From Streptomyces xanthochromogenes (GTDB taxonomy: Bacteria > Actinomycetota > Actinomycetes > Streptomycetales > Streptomycetaceae), in NCBI RefSeq assembly GCF_014650455.1, contig NZ_BMUZ01000009.1, positions 310,001 through 374,000 of the forward strand: a stretch of 64,000 nucleotides of DNA, in the 5' to 3' direction. Below, in pieces: positions 34,554 to 42,127 of this stretch. The notes under the pieces were generated by a model, which made no database searches, had not been told where the DNA came from, and was given only the letters and a program-made list of their open reading frames with translations. Position numbers and translations under genes: made by a program. The stretch's first letter is position 1; the number at the start of each line of letters is the position of its first letter.

Positions 34554-35027
34554 TCACACCGTGTCCAACTGCCGCTCCAGACGGCGCAGCGCCTCACGGA
34601 TGTCGTGTCCGTACGCGTCGTCGGACAGCGTGTCGAGCGCGTCGTGGGCCCGGTCGAGGTGGAGACGGGCCTCGTCGGGGCGGTGCAGCTTGACGTAGTC
34701 GGCCGCGAGGTTGAGGTGGAGCGAGGGATAGAAGGCCCGTACCGCGAGGGAGGCGTGGTGCTCGGTGAGGCGGGCCTGGCTCAGGCCGTCCGCCGCCGCC
34801 AACGCCCGTAGGTCCCACGCCAGTTCGTCACCGGCGTCGTCCTGTGCGTCCGCCATGTAGTGGGCCAGGGTGCAGCGGTGCAGCGCGTCGCCGTCCTCGC
34901 CGATCTCCGACCACAGGATGCCGAATCGGTTGCGGGCCTCCTCGCGGTCCCCGCCGTGCAGCAGCATCATCGCCTGCCCGATCCGGGTCATCACGAGGTC
35001 CCCCGGGGCTTCCTGCATGTCCGTCAC
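34554..35027 (-). CDS. Tetratricopeptide-like protein under a DNA-damage-type promoter
   Basis: A 157-residue helical protein: DLVMTRIGQAMMLLHGGDREEARNRFGILW, then HRCTLAHYMADAQDD, and LNLAADYVKLHRPDEARLHLDRAHDAL, which are TPR-like helix pairs (segments given in pieces). GTG 35027 is chosen because GGAGA precedes it by 7 bases. About 40 bases upstream stands a TTGTCAGTGGC-N6-TAGCGT promoter, the RecA-independent DNA-damage motif, shared with ung, the next gene. I therefore infer a damage-induced gene; its function is unknown. Confidence 0.75.
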   Translation of the reverse strand: MTDMQEAPGDLVMTRIGQAMMLLHGGDREEARNRFGILWSEIGEDGDALHRCTLAHYMADAQDDAGDELAWDLRALAAADGLSQARLTEHHASLAVRAFYPSLHLNLAADYVKLHRPDEARLHLDRAHDALDTLSDDAYGHDIREALRRLERQLDTV

Positions 35028-35067
35028 CGCTGTCTCCGCACGTCGTCCCGAAACTCCAACGGCTTCG

Positions 35068-35090
35068 ACGCTAACCGCCGCCACTGACAA
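35068..35090 (-). promoter_or_regulatory. RecA-NDp (PafBC-type) promoter for the TPR gene
   Basis: On the minus strand TTGTCAGTGGC (35090-35080) and TAGCGT (35073-35068) are separated by 6 bases, matching the actinobacterial DNA-damage promoter TTGTCAGTGGC-N6-TAGnnT first described for Streptomyces recA and controlled by PafBC in mycobacteria. Confidence 0.8.
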
Positions 35091-35189
35091 TCGGTCCGAG
35101 GCTCGGGCGGGCGCCCCCGGCTGTCAGCCGGACGCCGTCACGCGTCCCGCCGCCGCGGCGCCCGCCGCCCGGCCTCCGCCCGCCGGATC

Positions 35190-35873
35190 TCAGGCCAGGT
35201 TGGGGATGCGCCAATCGATGGGGTCGTGGCCCTGCGCCGCGACCGCCTCGTTGATCTGCGTGAACGGGTGGGACCCGAAGAACTTCTTGGCCGAGAGCGG
35301 CGAGGGGTGTGCGCCCTTCACCACGACGTGACGCTCCTCGTCGATCAGCGGGAGCTTCTTCTGCGCGTAGTTGCCCCACAGGACGAAGACCGCCGGGTCG
35401 GGCCGCGAGGCGACGGCGCGGATGACCGCGTCGGTGAACTTCTCCCAGCCCTTGCCCTTGTGCGAGTTGGCCTCGCCGGAGCGCACCGTGAGCACCGCGT
35501 TGAGCAGGAGCACGCCCTGCTCGGCCCACGGCATCAGATAGCCGTTGTCGGGGACGTCCAGGCCCAGTTCGTCGCGCATCTCCTTGTAGATGTTGCGCAG
35601 CGAGGGCGGTGTCCTGACGCCCGGCCGCACCGAGAAGCACAGGCCGTGGCCCTGGCCCTCGCCGTGGTAGGGGTCCTGGCCCAGGACCAGCACCTTCACC
35701 CGGTCGTACGGGGTCGCGTCGAGGGCCGCGAACACCTCGTCGCGGGGCGGGAAGACGGGGCCCTTCGCCCGCTCCTCCTCGACGAACGCGGTGAGCTCCT
35801 CGAAGTACGGCTTCTGGAGCTCCTCGCCGAGGAGGCCCTGCCAGGACTCGGGCAGCATGGCGGTATCGGTCAC
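35190..35873 (-). CDS. ung: Uracil-DNA glycosylase
   Basis: The 227-residue protein removes uracil from DNA in base-excision repair. Family-1 motifs are complete: LGQDPYHGEGQGHGL with catalytic Asp67, the LLNAVLTV uracil-binding segment, and the DNA-intercalation loop KGAHPSPLSAKKFFG. Length is standard. GTG 35873 has a GGAGG about 8 bases upstream; longer in-frame sequence upstream is low-complexity Arg/Ser and not part of the protein. The promoter contains the DNA-damage motif, so induction after damage independent of LexA is expected. Confidence 0.95.
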   Translation of the reverse strand: MTDTAMLPESWQGLLGEELQKPYFEELTAFVEEERAKGPVFPPRDEVFAALDATPYDRVKVLVLGQDPYHGEGQGHGLCFSVRPGVRTPPSLRNIYKEMRDELGLDVPDNGYLMPWAEQGVLLLNAVLTVRSGEANSHKGKGWEKFTDAVIRAVASRPDPAVFVLWGNYAQKKLPLIDEERHVVVKGAHPSPLSAKKFFGSHPFTQINEAVAAQGHDPIDWRIPNLA

Positions 35874-35925
35874 GTCAACAACCTCCGTGGGACATTCGGT
35901 TCCCGCACTCTCTCGCGGAACTGCG

Positions 35926-35948
35926 AACCTACCCGCCGCCACTGACAA
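35926..35948 (-). promoter_or_regulatory. RecA-NDp (PafBC-type) promoter for ung
   Basis: Minus strand TTGTCAGTGGC (35948-35938), 6-base spacer, TAGGTT (35931-35926), about 55 bases upstream of the ung start. The 16-base block TTGTCAGTGGCGGCGG is identical in the TPR-gene promoter 860 bases away. Confidence 0.85.
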
Positions 35949-35967
35949 CGCCGCCCCGCGCCCGCTC

Positions 35968-37551
35968 CTACCAGCTGGTCTTGCGGTGCAGCTCCCACAT
36001 CTGCATGACCGTCTGCGGGTCCATGGCGCGTTCGCCGCCCGCGATGTCGTCGCTCGCCGCGAGGTAGATCTTGCCCTGCCACAGCGGCAGGAGCCGCACG
36101 TCGTCGACGAGGATGTCCTGCGCCCGCTCGAACTGCCTGCTCGCGGCGCCCCGGTCGGAGATCTGACGGGACTGCGGGAGCAGCTGGTTGGTGATCTCGG
36201 GCTGGTCGTAGGGGGTGCCCACCGCGTTCTCCTTGCCGACGAAGGGCGCGATGAAGTTGTCCGGGTCGGGGAAGTCGGGGAACCATCCGCGTCCGAAGAC
36301 GGGCAGGTCACCGGACTGGAATCCTTCGGTATAGGTCTTCCAGGGGCTGCTCTTGAGCGTGATGTCGAAGAGGCCGGAGGCGTCGAGCTGCCGCTTGAGT
36401 TCCTTGAACTCCGCGGCCATGGAGGAGCCGTAGCGGTCGGTGGTGTACCAGAGCGTGAGCGGGACCGGGGTGGTGATGCCGGCCTTGCGCAGGATGTCCT
36501 TCGCCCTGGGGACGCTGGGCGAGCCGAAGGTGTCGAAGAAGCTGGTGGTGTGGCCGTTCACGCCGGTGGGGACCATCGAGTACAGCGGTTCGGCGGTGCC
36601 CTTGTAGACCTTGGCGACCAGCGCGTCGCGGTCGACGAGCTGGGCGACCGCCCGGCGGACCGCGGGCTTCGCGGCCTCGGGGTCCTTGGGGTTGAACACC
36701 AGGAAGCGGATCTCGGTGCCGGTGTTCTCGACGAGCTGGAACGGCTTGCCCGCGGCCTTCTCGTTGCGGATGTCCTCGACCTCGTCGGCGGTGATGCCGC
36801 GGTAGGTGATGTCGATCTGCTTGCTCTTGAGGGCGTCCATCATGCCCTGCGAGTCGTGGAAGTAGCGGATGGTGACGCCGTCGTTCTGGCGCTGCGCGAA
36901 GCCCTGGTAACTGCCGTTCTTCTTCAGGACCGCACGGTCGCCCGCCGTGAAGGACTCCAGGGTGTAGGGGCCCGAGCCGGTGAGGCCGCCGTCGTCGCGG
37001 AGCTTGTCGGCCGGGTACACCGCGGGGTCCACGATGGACATGGCGGGCGCGCCGAGCACATAGGGGAACGTGGCGTCGGGCTTGTTGAGGTGGAAGGTGA
37101 CGGTCAGGTCGTCGTCGACGGTGACCTTGTCGAGGCTGCTGAGCAGTCCCTTGGGGCCGGCCTTCACATTGATCTTCACGATGCGGTCGAAGGAGTACTT
37201 GACGGCGTTCGCGTCGAGCTTGGTCCCGTCGGAGAACGTCATTCCCTTGCGCAACGTACAGGTGAAGGTGCGGCTCGACTTGTCCTGGAAGCCGCAGGAC
37301 CGCGCGGCGTCCGGCTGGGGGGCGCTGCTGCCGGTCGGGAAGGCCACCAGGGTCTGGAAGACGTTGCGGTACAACTCCCACGATCCGTCCCAGGAGGCCG
37401 CCGGGTCGAGCGTGCTCGGCTCGCTGGTCGTGCCCACCGTGATCTCCTGCGGAGTGCCGGACGATCCGCCCGGAATCAGGCCGCATCCGGCCAGCAGGGA
37501 TATGGACGCAAGGGCCGTCACGGCGGGTCGGCAGTTGGTCCCTCTGAACAC
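35968..37551 (-). CDS. Peptide/oligopeptide ABC transporter substrate-binding lipoprotein (SBP family 5)
   Basis: A 527-residue secreted lipoprotein: signal peptide ending ISLLAGC (lipid-modified Cys near residue 23), then the family-5 start EITVGTTSEPSTLDPAAS, the FTCTLRKGMTFSDGTKLDA motif (RxGxxFSDGxxL), and GSGPYTLESF. These proteins bind oligopeptides, heme or nickel complexes for ABC import. No permease or ATPase gene is adjacent, so it is an orphan binding protein or works with a distant transporter. GTG 37551 is favoured: GAGGAG lies 7 bases upstream; the GTG 6 bases earlier is too close to it. A good promoter lies upstream. Confidence 0.9.
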   Translation of the reverse strand: MFRGTNCRPAVTALASISLLAGCGLIPGGSSGTPQEITVGTTSEPSTLDPAASWDGSWELYRNVFQTLVAFPTGSSAPQPDAARSCGFQDKSSRTFTCTLRKGMTFSDGTKLDANAVKYSFDRIVKINVKAGPKGLLSSLDKVTVDDDLTVTFHLNKPDATFPYVLGAPAMSIVDPAVYPADKLRDDGGLTGSGPYTLESFTAGDRAVLKKNGSYQGFAQRQNDGVTIRYFHDSQGMMDALKSKQIDITYRGITADEVEDIRNEKAAGKPFQLVENTGTEIRFLVFNPKDPEAAKPAVRRAVAQLVDRDALVAKVYKGTAEPLYSMVPTGVNGHTTSFFDTFGSPSVPRAKDILRKAGITTPVPLTLWYTTDRYGSSMAAEFKELKRQLDASGLFDITLKSSPWKTYTEGFQSGDLPVFGRGWFPDFPDPDNFIAPFVGKENAVGTPYDQPEITNQLLPQSRQISDRGAASRQFERAQDILVDDVRLLPLWQGKIYLAASDDIAGGERAMDPQTVMQMWELHRKTSW

Positions 37552-37584
37552 GTGCACGCTCCTCGGTCGGCCATGGATCGGCAG

Positions 37585-37612
37585 ACCATACCGCAGTGCC
37601 CCGCTGGGTCAA
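37585..37612 (-). promoter_or_regulatory. Housekeeping-type promoter for the SBP gene
   Basis: Minus strand TTGACC (37612-37607), 16-base spacer, TATGGT (37590-37585), about 35 bases upstream of the start; close to the sigma-HrdB consensus. Confidence 0.6.
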
Positions 37613-37752
37613 CCGACCGTCTCAGCAGGGCACTTGGCATATTCGGGAGTAAATCGGCTCAGGGGTGACGCGTGTCCGCCCGGTGCACCCCGGACCGACC
37701 GCCCCGGTGCGCCCCGGGCCGACCGCACAGGGCGCACCCCTGCGTCGTCGCG

Positions 37753-38514
37753 TCAGTGCACTCCGAGGTTCAGCAGGAGGCCGCCGTCGACGACCAGGGT
37801 CTGCCCGGTGACCCAGGCCGACTGGTCGGAGGTGAGGAACGCGGCCGCGCCGCCGATGTCGGAGGGCACACCGAGCCGGCCCAGCGGATAGGGCGCGGCG
37901 GCCTCCGCCTCCCGGCCCTCGTACAGCGCCTGCGCGAACTTGGTCTTGACCACGGCCGGGGCGATCGCGTTGACCCGCACCGTCGGCGCGAACTCGTGCG
38001 CCAGCTGGAGGGTCAGGTTGACCATGGCCGCCTTGCTCATGCCGTACGCGCCGATGAAGGGCGAGGCGGAGACGCCGGCGATGGAGGCGATGTTCAGGAT
38101 CGCTCCGCCGTTCTCCTTCTGCCAGGCCTTCCAGGTCTGCTGCGCGAAACCGAGCGCCGAGATCACATTGGTCTCGTACACCTTGCGCGCGACGTTCAGG
38201 TCGAGCTCGGCGATCGGGCCGGCCACCGGGTTCGTACCGGCGTTGTTGACCAGGAAGTCGACCCGGCCGAACGCCTCCATGGTGCGCTCCACGGCGGCGG
38301 CCTGGTGGGCCTCGTCGGCGGCCTTGCCCGGGACCGCGATGACGCGGTCGGAGCCGAGCTTGTCGACGGCCTCCTTGAGGGCGTCCTCGCCGCGTCCGGT
38401 GATGCACACCCGGTCGCCGCGGGCGACGAACGCCTCGGCGATGCCGTAGCCGATGCCGCGGCTGGCTCCGGTGACCAGGGCCACCTTGCCCGACAGTTCA
38501 GGAAGTTCAGTCAT
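37753..38514 (-). CDS. SDR family oxidoreductase (first of a tandem pair)
   Basis: A 253-residue short-chain dehydrogenase: cofactor motif TGASRGIGYG, NNAG (VNNAGTNP), catalytic Ser (NIASIAG) and Y-x-x-x-K (YGMSKAAMVN), plus the PG-type loop (IAPAVVKTKFAQ). It uses NAD(P)H; the substrate is probably a beta-ketoacyl or ketone. It lies 17 bases downstream of the FabG-like gene, so the two form an operon, and their roughly 30% identical sequence suggests different steps of one pathway. Start ATG 38514. Confidence 0.9.
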   Translation of the reverse strand: MTELPELSGKVALVTGASRGIGYGIAEAFVARGDRVCITGRGEDALKEAVDKLGSDRVIAVPGKAADEAHQAAAVERTMEAFGRVDFLVNNAGTNPVAGPIAELDLNVARKVYETNVISALGFAQQTWKAWQKENGGAILNIASIAGVSASPFIGAYGMSKAAMVNLTLQLAHEFAPTVRVNAIAPAVVKTKFAQALYEGREAEAAAPYPLGRLGVPSDIGGAAAFLTSDQSAWVTGQTLVVDGGLLLNLGVH

Positions 38515-38531
38515 GTTCGTTGTCCCTGGCC

Positions 38532-39293
38532 TTAGTTGAGCGGTCCGCCGGCCACGTACATGACCTGGCCGGAGACGAAGCCCGCGGCGTCGCCCGTGAA
38601 GAAGGCGATGGCGTTGGCGATGTCCTCGGGGTGGCCCACGCGCTGGACGGGGATCTGGGTGGCGGCCGCGGCCTGGAAGTCCTCGAAGCCCATGCCGACG
38701 CGGGCCGCGGTCTGCGCGGTCATCTCGGTGACGATGAATCCGGGCGCGACCGCGTTGGCGGTGATGCCGAACTTGCCGAGTTCCTTGGCGAGGGTCTTGG
38801 TGAAGCCCTGGAGGCCGGCCTTGACCGCGGAGTAGTTGGCCTGGCCGCGGTTGCCGAGCGCGGAGGACGAGGAGAGCGAGACGATGCGGCCCCACTTGGC
38901 GTCCACCATGTGCTTCTGACAGGCCTTCGCCATCAGGAACGCGCCCTTGAGGTGGACGTTCATGACCAGGTCCCAGTCCGACTCGCTCATCTTGAAGAGG
39001 AGGTTGTCGCGGAGCACACCGGCGTTGTTGACGAGGATGGTCGGGGCGCCGAGCTCGGCGGCCACGCGCTCCACGGCCGCCTCCACCTGGGCACTGTCGG
39101 AGACGTCGCAGCCGACGGCGAGGGCCCGGCCGCCCGCGGCGGTGATCTGGTCGACGGTGTCCTTGCAGGCCGCCTCGTCGAGGTCGAGTACGGCGACGGC
39201 CCGGCCCTCGGCCGCAAGCCGGACGGCGGTCGCGGCGCCAATGCCCCGCGCCGCCCCGGTCACGATGGCGACACGCTGCTCGGTGGTGGACAT
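38532..39293 (-). CDS. 3-oxoacyl-ACP reductase-like SDR (FabG type)
   Basis: A 253-residue classical SDR: TGAARGIGAATA, VNNAGVLRDNLLFKM (typical of acetoacetyl-CoA/3-oxoacyl-ACP reductases), the Ser region SLSSSSALGNRGQ, YSAVKAGLQGFTK, and ANAVAPGFIVTEMT. It is likely NADPH-dependent. Start ATG 39293 with GAGGAG about 7 bases upstream. It heads a two-gene operon behind a TetR-type palindrome at 39331-39348, so control by a fatty-acyl or ketone-sensing repressor is plausible. Confidence 0.9.
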   Translation of the reverse strand: MSTTEQRVAIVTGAARGIGAATAVRLAAEGRAVAVLDLDEAACKDTVDQITAAGGRALAVGCDVSDSAQVEAAVERVAAELGAPTILVNNAGVLRDNLLFKMSESDWDLVMNVHLKGAFLMAKACQKHMVDAKWGRIVSLSSSSALGNRGQANYSAVKAGLQGFTKTLAKELGKFGITANAVAPGFIVTEMTAQTAARVGMGFEDFQAAAATQIPVQRVGHPEDIANAIAFFTGDAAGFVSGQVMYVAGGPLN

Positions 39294-39330
39294 GCTGTTC
39301 TCCTCGCCCTGGGATCCGCGGCCCTCAATC

Positions 39331-39348
39331 ACTGAGCAACCGCTTAGT
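39331..39348. promoter_or_regulatory. Putative TetR-family operator ahead of the SDR operon
   Basis: ACTGAGC-AACC-GCTTAGT is an 18-bp palindrome with one mismatch, closely resembling the ACTAAGC-N4-GCTTAGT sites bound by TetR-family regulators of acyl-CoA genes. It lies about 40 bases upstream of the FabG-like start, where it would overlap the promoter. The repressor is not in this window. Confidence 0.55.
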
Positions 39349-39441
39349 AGCTTCAGCAGACGTGACGCTAGAAGCCCTGGCACGCGGTGTCAACGGCCCA
39401 CGGACGCCCCGGCGCATGTCACACCCCGGCCGGGGCCGGAT

Positions 39442-39825
39442 TCAGCGCACCAGCAGGTCGAGCAGCCGCTCCGCCTCGGCTCGCGGATCGGCCGTCAGGC
39501 CGGTGTGCACCGGGCCGGGCTGGACGACGGTCGAGCGCGGCGCGATCAGCCAGCGGAAGCGGCGTCCCGCGTCGTCGCCCGCCGCCTGCCCGGCCGCCTC
39601 GCCCCCGCCGCAGACGCCCTCGACGGCCCGCAGCGCGGCCCGAACGCCCACGACGTCCGCATCCGGGTCGAGGGCCTTCAGCTTCGTCTCGTCCAGATGG
39701 GTGCGCGCCGCGACGAAGGAGTGGGCACGGCAGTAGACCAGCACGCCCGCGTTGAAGCACTCGCCGCGCTCGACGCGCGGCACCACGCGCAGCAGCGCGT
39801 ACTCGAAGACATCGCGCTTGCTCAA
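39442..39825 (-). CDS. DUF3037 family protein
   Basis: A 127-residue protein: SKRDVFEYALLRVVPRVERG, then ECFNAGVLVYCRAHSFVAAR and a C-terminal AEAERLLDLLVR helix. This matches the DUF3037 family I know, commonly encoded next to HipA-like kinases. TTG 39825 is the start: AAGGA lies 8 bases upstream, and the start overlaps the stop of the kinase gene as TTGA, implying translational coupling. Function unknown. Confidence 0.82.
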   Translation of the reverse strand: MSKRDVFEYALLRVVPRVERGECFNAGVLVYCRAHSFVAARTHLDETKLKALDPDADVVGVRAALRAVEGVCGGGEAAGQAAGDDAGRRFRWLIAPRSTVVQPGPVHTGLTADPRAEAERLLDLLVR

Positions 39826-40697
39826 CGGTCGGCATCCTTCTGGGGGTCCTGGCTGCTGTCCTGGCTGTTCCTGGTGGGGTGCGGCCAGGGCTTGATGTGG
39901 TCGGTCAGCCAGCCGGGGGCCCGTGAGGGCTTGGTGGCGGCGGGGGCGTCGAGGACGATCCGCTCGTGGATCGTCGCGGCGCGGGCGAGCAGCGGCTCGA
40001 CATAGGCGCGGCGCAGCGCGTCGGTGGTCTCGAAGCCCGGCTCGTCGACCAGCCACTCGTCGGGGACGAGGGCCGTGACCTCGGTCAGCAGCTCCTCGGT
40101 GATCAGCGGCGCGAGCTCGGCGGCAGCGGCCGCGACGTCCGGCCCGAAGGGCGCGAGCGCGTGGTCGGAGGCGTTGTAGGGCTTGGCTGCCGAGGCCGCG
40201 GCGCCCGGCCAGTTGTGGTGCCAGATCATGGTGGCGCCGTGGTCGATGAGCCACAGGTCGCCGTGCCAGACCAGCATGTTGGGGTTGCGCCACGAGCGGT
40301 CGACGTTGTTGATCAGGGCGTCGAACCAGACGACCCGGCCGGCCTCGGCCGCGTCCACCTCGTAGGCGAGCGGGTCGAAGCCGAGCGAGCCCGGCAGGTA
40401 GTCCATGCCGAGGTTGAGGCCGCCGCTCGCCTTGAGCAGCTCCTGCACCTCCTGGTCGGGCTCGGACAGGCCGATGACCGGGTCGAGCTGGATGGTGACC
40501 AGTTCCGGGACGCGCAGCCGGAGCCTGCGGGCGAGCTCGCCGCAGACGACCTCCGCGACGAGCGTCTTGCGGCCCTGGCCGGCTCCGGTGAACTTCATGA
40601 CATACGTTCCGAGATCGTCGGCCTCGACGATGCCCGGAAGCGACCCGCCCTCACGCAACGGCGTGACGTACCGGGTCGCGGTGACTTCAGTGAGCAT
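39822..40697 (-). CDS. HipA-family kinase-like protein
   Basis: A 291-residue protein related to HipA Ser/Thr kinases: an N-terminal nucleotide-binding lobe (GTYVMKFTGAGQGRKTLVAE, the Lys being the likely ATP contact), a catalytic-loop-like WFDALINNVDRSWRNPNM (D-x(n)-N-x-D-R) and metal-binding LIDHGATMIW (D-H-G in place of DxD). It is shorter than true HipA and lacks HipB, so it is not a classical toxin-antitoxin pair. The stop overlaps the TTG start of the DUF3037 gene. A GTG 6 bases upstream of ATG 40697 is an alternative start. Confidence 0.82.
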   Translation of the reverse strand: MLTEVTATRYVTPLREGGSLPGIVEADDLGTYVMKFTGAGQGRKTLVAEVVCGELARRLRLRVPELVTIQLDPVIGLSEPDQEVQELLKASGGLNLGMDYLPGSLGFDPLAYEVDAAEAGRVVWFDALINNVDRSWRNPNMLVWHGDLWLIDHGATMIWHHNWPGAAASAAKPYNASDHALAPFGPDVAAAAAELAPLITEELLTEVTALVPDEWLVDEPGFETTDALRRAYVEPLLARAATIHERIVLDAPAATKPSRAPGWLTDHIKPWPHPTRNSQDSSQDPQKDADR

Positions 40698-40764
40698 GGG
40701 CACAGGCTACTTCGGGGCCCTCGCCCGCCCGCGCCCCTTTTCCGCCGGGGCGGGCCCGGCCGGC

Positions 40765-40830
40765 TTCCGGAGAAGTCACCCGTCCCTCCTCCGGGGCGGG
40801 CGCGCCCCGATTCCGGAGAAGTCACCCGTC
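40765..40830. repeat. 20-bp direct repeat in the HipA-Rieske divergent region
   Basis: TTCCGGAGAAGTCACCCGTC occurs exactly at 40765-40784 and 40811-40830, 46 bases apart start to start, each preceded by a similar GGGGCGGG-rich stretch. It may be a partial tandem duplication or a pair of regulator sites upstream of the Rieske gene. Confidence 0.75.
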
Positions 40831-40902
40831 GCTGAACGCCCCACGCCCCACTCCCGTACTCCCCCACGCAGCCAAGCGTCGTACGTCGAGAGGAAAGTCA
40901 GC

Positions 40903-41376
40903 ATGAGCACCGAATCGCAGTCCGTGCCCGTCCAGGTACCGGCGCGCCGGACCGTCATCGCGTGCGTCGGCGCGGCCGGGCTCGCCGCCGCGCTGACCGC
41001 GTGCGGGAGCGGCTCGGACAGCACGTCCCCGGCCGCCGGCCCCGCCACGCTCGCCGGGAACGCCGGGGACGGCGGCGGCAAGGGCGGCGGGAGCGTGCTG
41101 GGCACCACGTCGGAGATTCCGCAGGGCGGCGGGAAGATCTTCGCGAAGGAGGGCGTCGTGGTCACCCAGCCCACCGCCGGGCAGTTCAAGGCGTTCTCCG
41201 CGAAGTGCACGCATCAGGGCTGTGCCGTGTCGTCCGTGTCGGGCGGCACCATCAACTGCCCGTGCCACGGCAGCAAGTTCGATGTCGCGGACGGCAGCGT
41301 CAAGGGCGGGCCCGCGCCCGCCCCGCTGCCCGCCGCCGCGATCTCGGTCGAAGGGGGCTCCATCAAGCTCGCGTGA
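40903..41376 (+). CDS. Secreted Rieske [2Fe-2S] lipoprotein
   Basis: A 157-residue protein: Tat-like signal (ARRTVIACVGAAGLAAALTA) with a lipobox ending LTAC (Cys about 34), a Gly/Ser linker, and a Rieske domain with both cluster motifs, CTHQGC and CPCHGSKF (two Cys and two His). It is a likely extracytoplasmic electron carrier exported folded with its cluster. No quinol oxidase or oxygenase partner is adjacent. Start ATG 40903 follows GAGAGGAAA. The 3' end overlaps the convergent isochorismatase-like gene by 14 bases. Confidence 0.9.
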   Translation: MSTESQSVPVQVPARRTVIACVGAAGLAAALTACGSGSDSTSPAAGPATLAGNAGDGGGKGGGSVLGTTSEIPQGGGKIFAKEGVVVTQPTAGQFKAFSAKCTHQGCAVSSVSGGTINCPCHGSKFDVADGSVKGGPAPAPLPAAAISVEGGSIKLA

Positions 41377-42013
41377 CGCGGCGGCCCGGCGCGAGGCAGC
41401 CGAGGATGTCGTCCGTGGTGGTCACCGTGGCCACCAGCGCGAGGGTGTGCCGGATCATCGCGGGGGTGTAGTCGGCCGGCACCCCCGCGATCGCGTCGGC
41501 CGCGACCACCGCGGTGTAGCCGAGGTTGACCGCGTCGAAGACCGCGTTGGGGATCGCCACGTTCGCCGAGACGCCGGTGACGATCAGGGTGCGGCAGCCG
41601 AGGTTGCGCAGGAGCGGGTCCACGTCGGTGCCGGACACCGGCGAGAGTCCGTGCAGCCGGCGCACGACGATGTCCTCGTCGGCCACCTCGATCGGCTCGG
41701 CGATCCGCACCGCCCGCGAGCCGGAGTACTGCTGCACGGGCAGTCGCTCGGCGGCGCGGAAGAGCCGCGCGTTGCGGCTGGCCCCGCGCCCGTCGGGACG
41801 GCGCTCCGCGACCGCGTGCAGCACTTGGACGCCCGCTAGGTGCGCGCCGGCCACCAGGCGGGCCACGTTGTGCAGCACCCCCGACTCCCTTGCCTGCTTG
41901 GCGAGTTCGGGCAGCGCGCTGTCCGCGCCCACCACGCCCTGCTGGCACTCGACGGTCATCAGGACCGTGGTTGCGGGGTCGAGCTGTTCCGCGAGGAGTT
42001 CCTTCTTCGCCAT
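41363..42013 (-). CDS. Isochorismatase-like protein with altered catalytic residues
   Basis: A 216-residue member of the isochorismatase/cysteine-hydrolase fold (LMTVECQQGVVG; HAVAERRPDGRG; IVTGVSANVAIPNAVFDAVN). In catalytic members the first motif has Asp (here Glu in VECQQG) and the last has Cys (G-x-x-T-x-x-C-V; here GVSANVAI has Ala). With the nucleophile Cys absent, it cannot use the usual mechanism and may be a different hydrolase or a binding protein. Start ATG 42013. It is divergent from the F420-type oxidase gene across a perfect 15-bp palindrome. Confidence 0.82.
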   Translation of the reverse strand: MAKKELLAEQLDPATTVLMTVECQQGVVGADSALPELAKQARESGVLHNVARLVAGAHLAGVQVLHAVAERRPDGRGASRNARLFRAAERLPVQQYSGSRAVRIAEPIEVADEDIVVRRLHGLSPVSGTDVDPLLRNLGCRTLIVTGVSANVAIPNAVFDAVNLGYTAVVAADAIAGVPADYTPAMIRHTLALVATVTTTDDILGCLAPGRRVTRA

Positions 42014-42066
42014 GGCGCGGGAGGCTAACCGGCATTGCGTGCCGAGGGAAGAGCACGCCATCATTC

Positions 42067-42081
42067 CTGACGTTACGTCAG
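42067..42081. promoter_or_regulatory. Perfect 15-bp palindrome between the isochorismatase-like and PPOX genes
   Basis: CTGACGT-T-ACGTCAG with 7-bp arms, in a 114-base divergent intergenic region, 54 bases upstream of one start and 47 of the other. It is a strong candidate TetR/MarR-type operator controlling both genes. No regulator of those families is adjacent; the nearest regulator (LysR type) is 600 bases away. Confidence 0.6.
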
Positions 42082-42127
42082 AATGCTGACACACAAAGGG
42101 CCATGGGCATCGCGAAGGGGAGGCGTC

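Noticed and set aside
39822..40697. Classical HipBA toxin-antitoxin
   Set aside because: No HipB-like helix-turn-helix gene is adjacent and the kinase is short.
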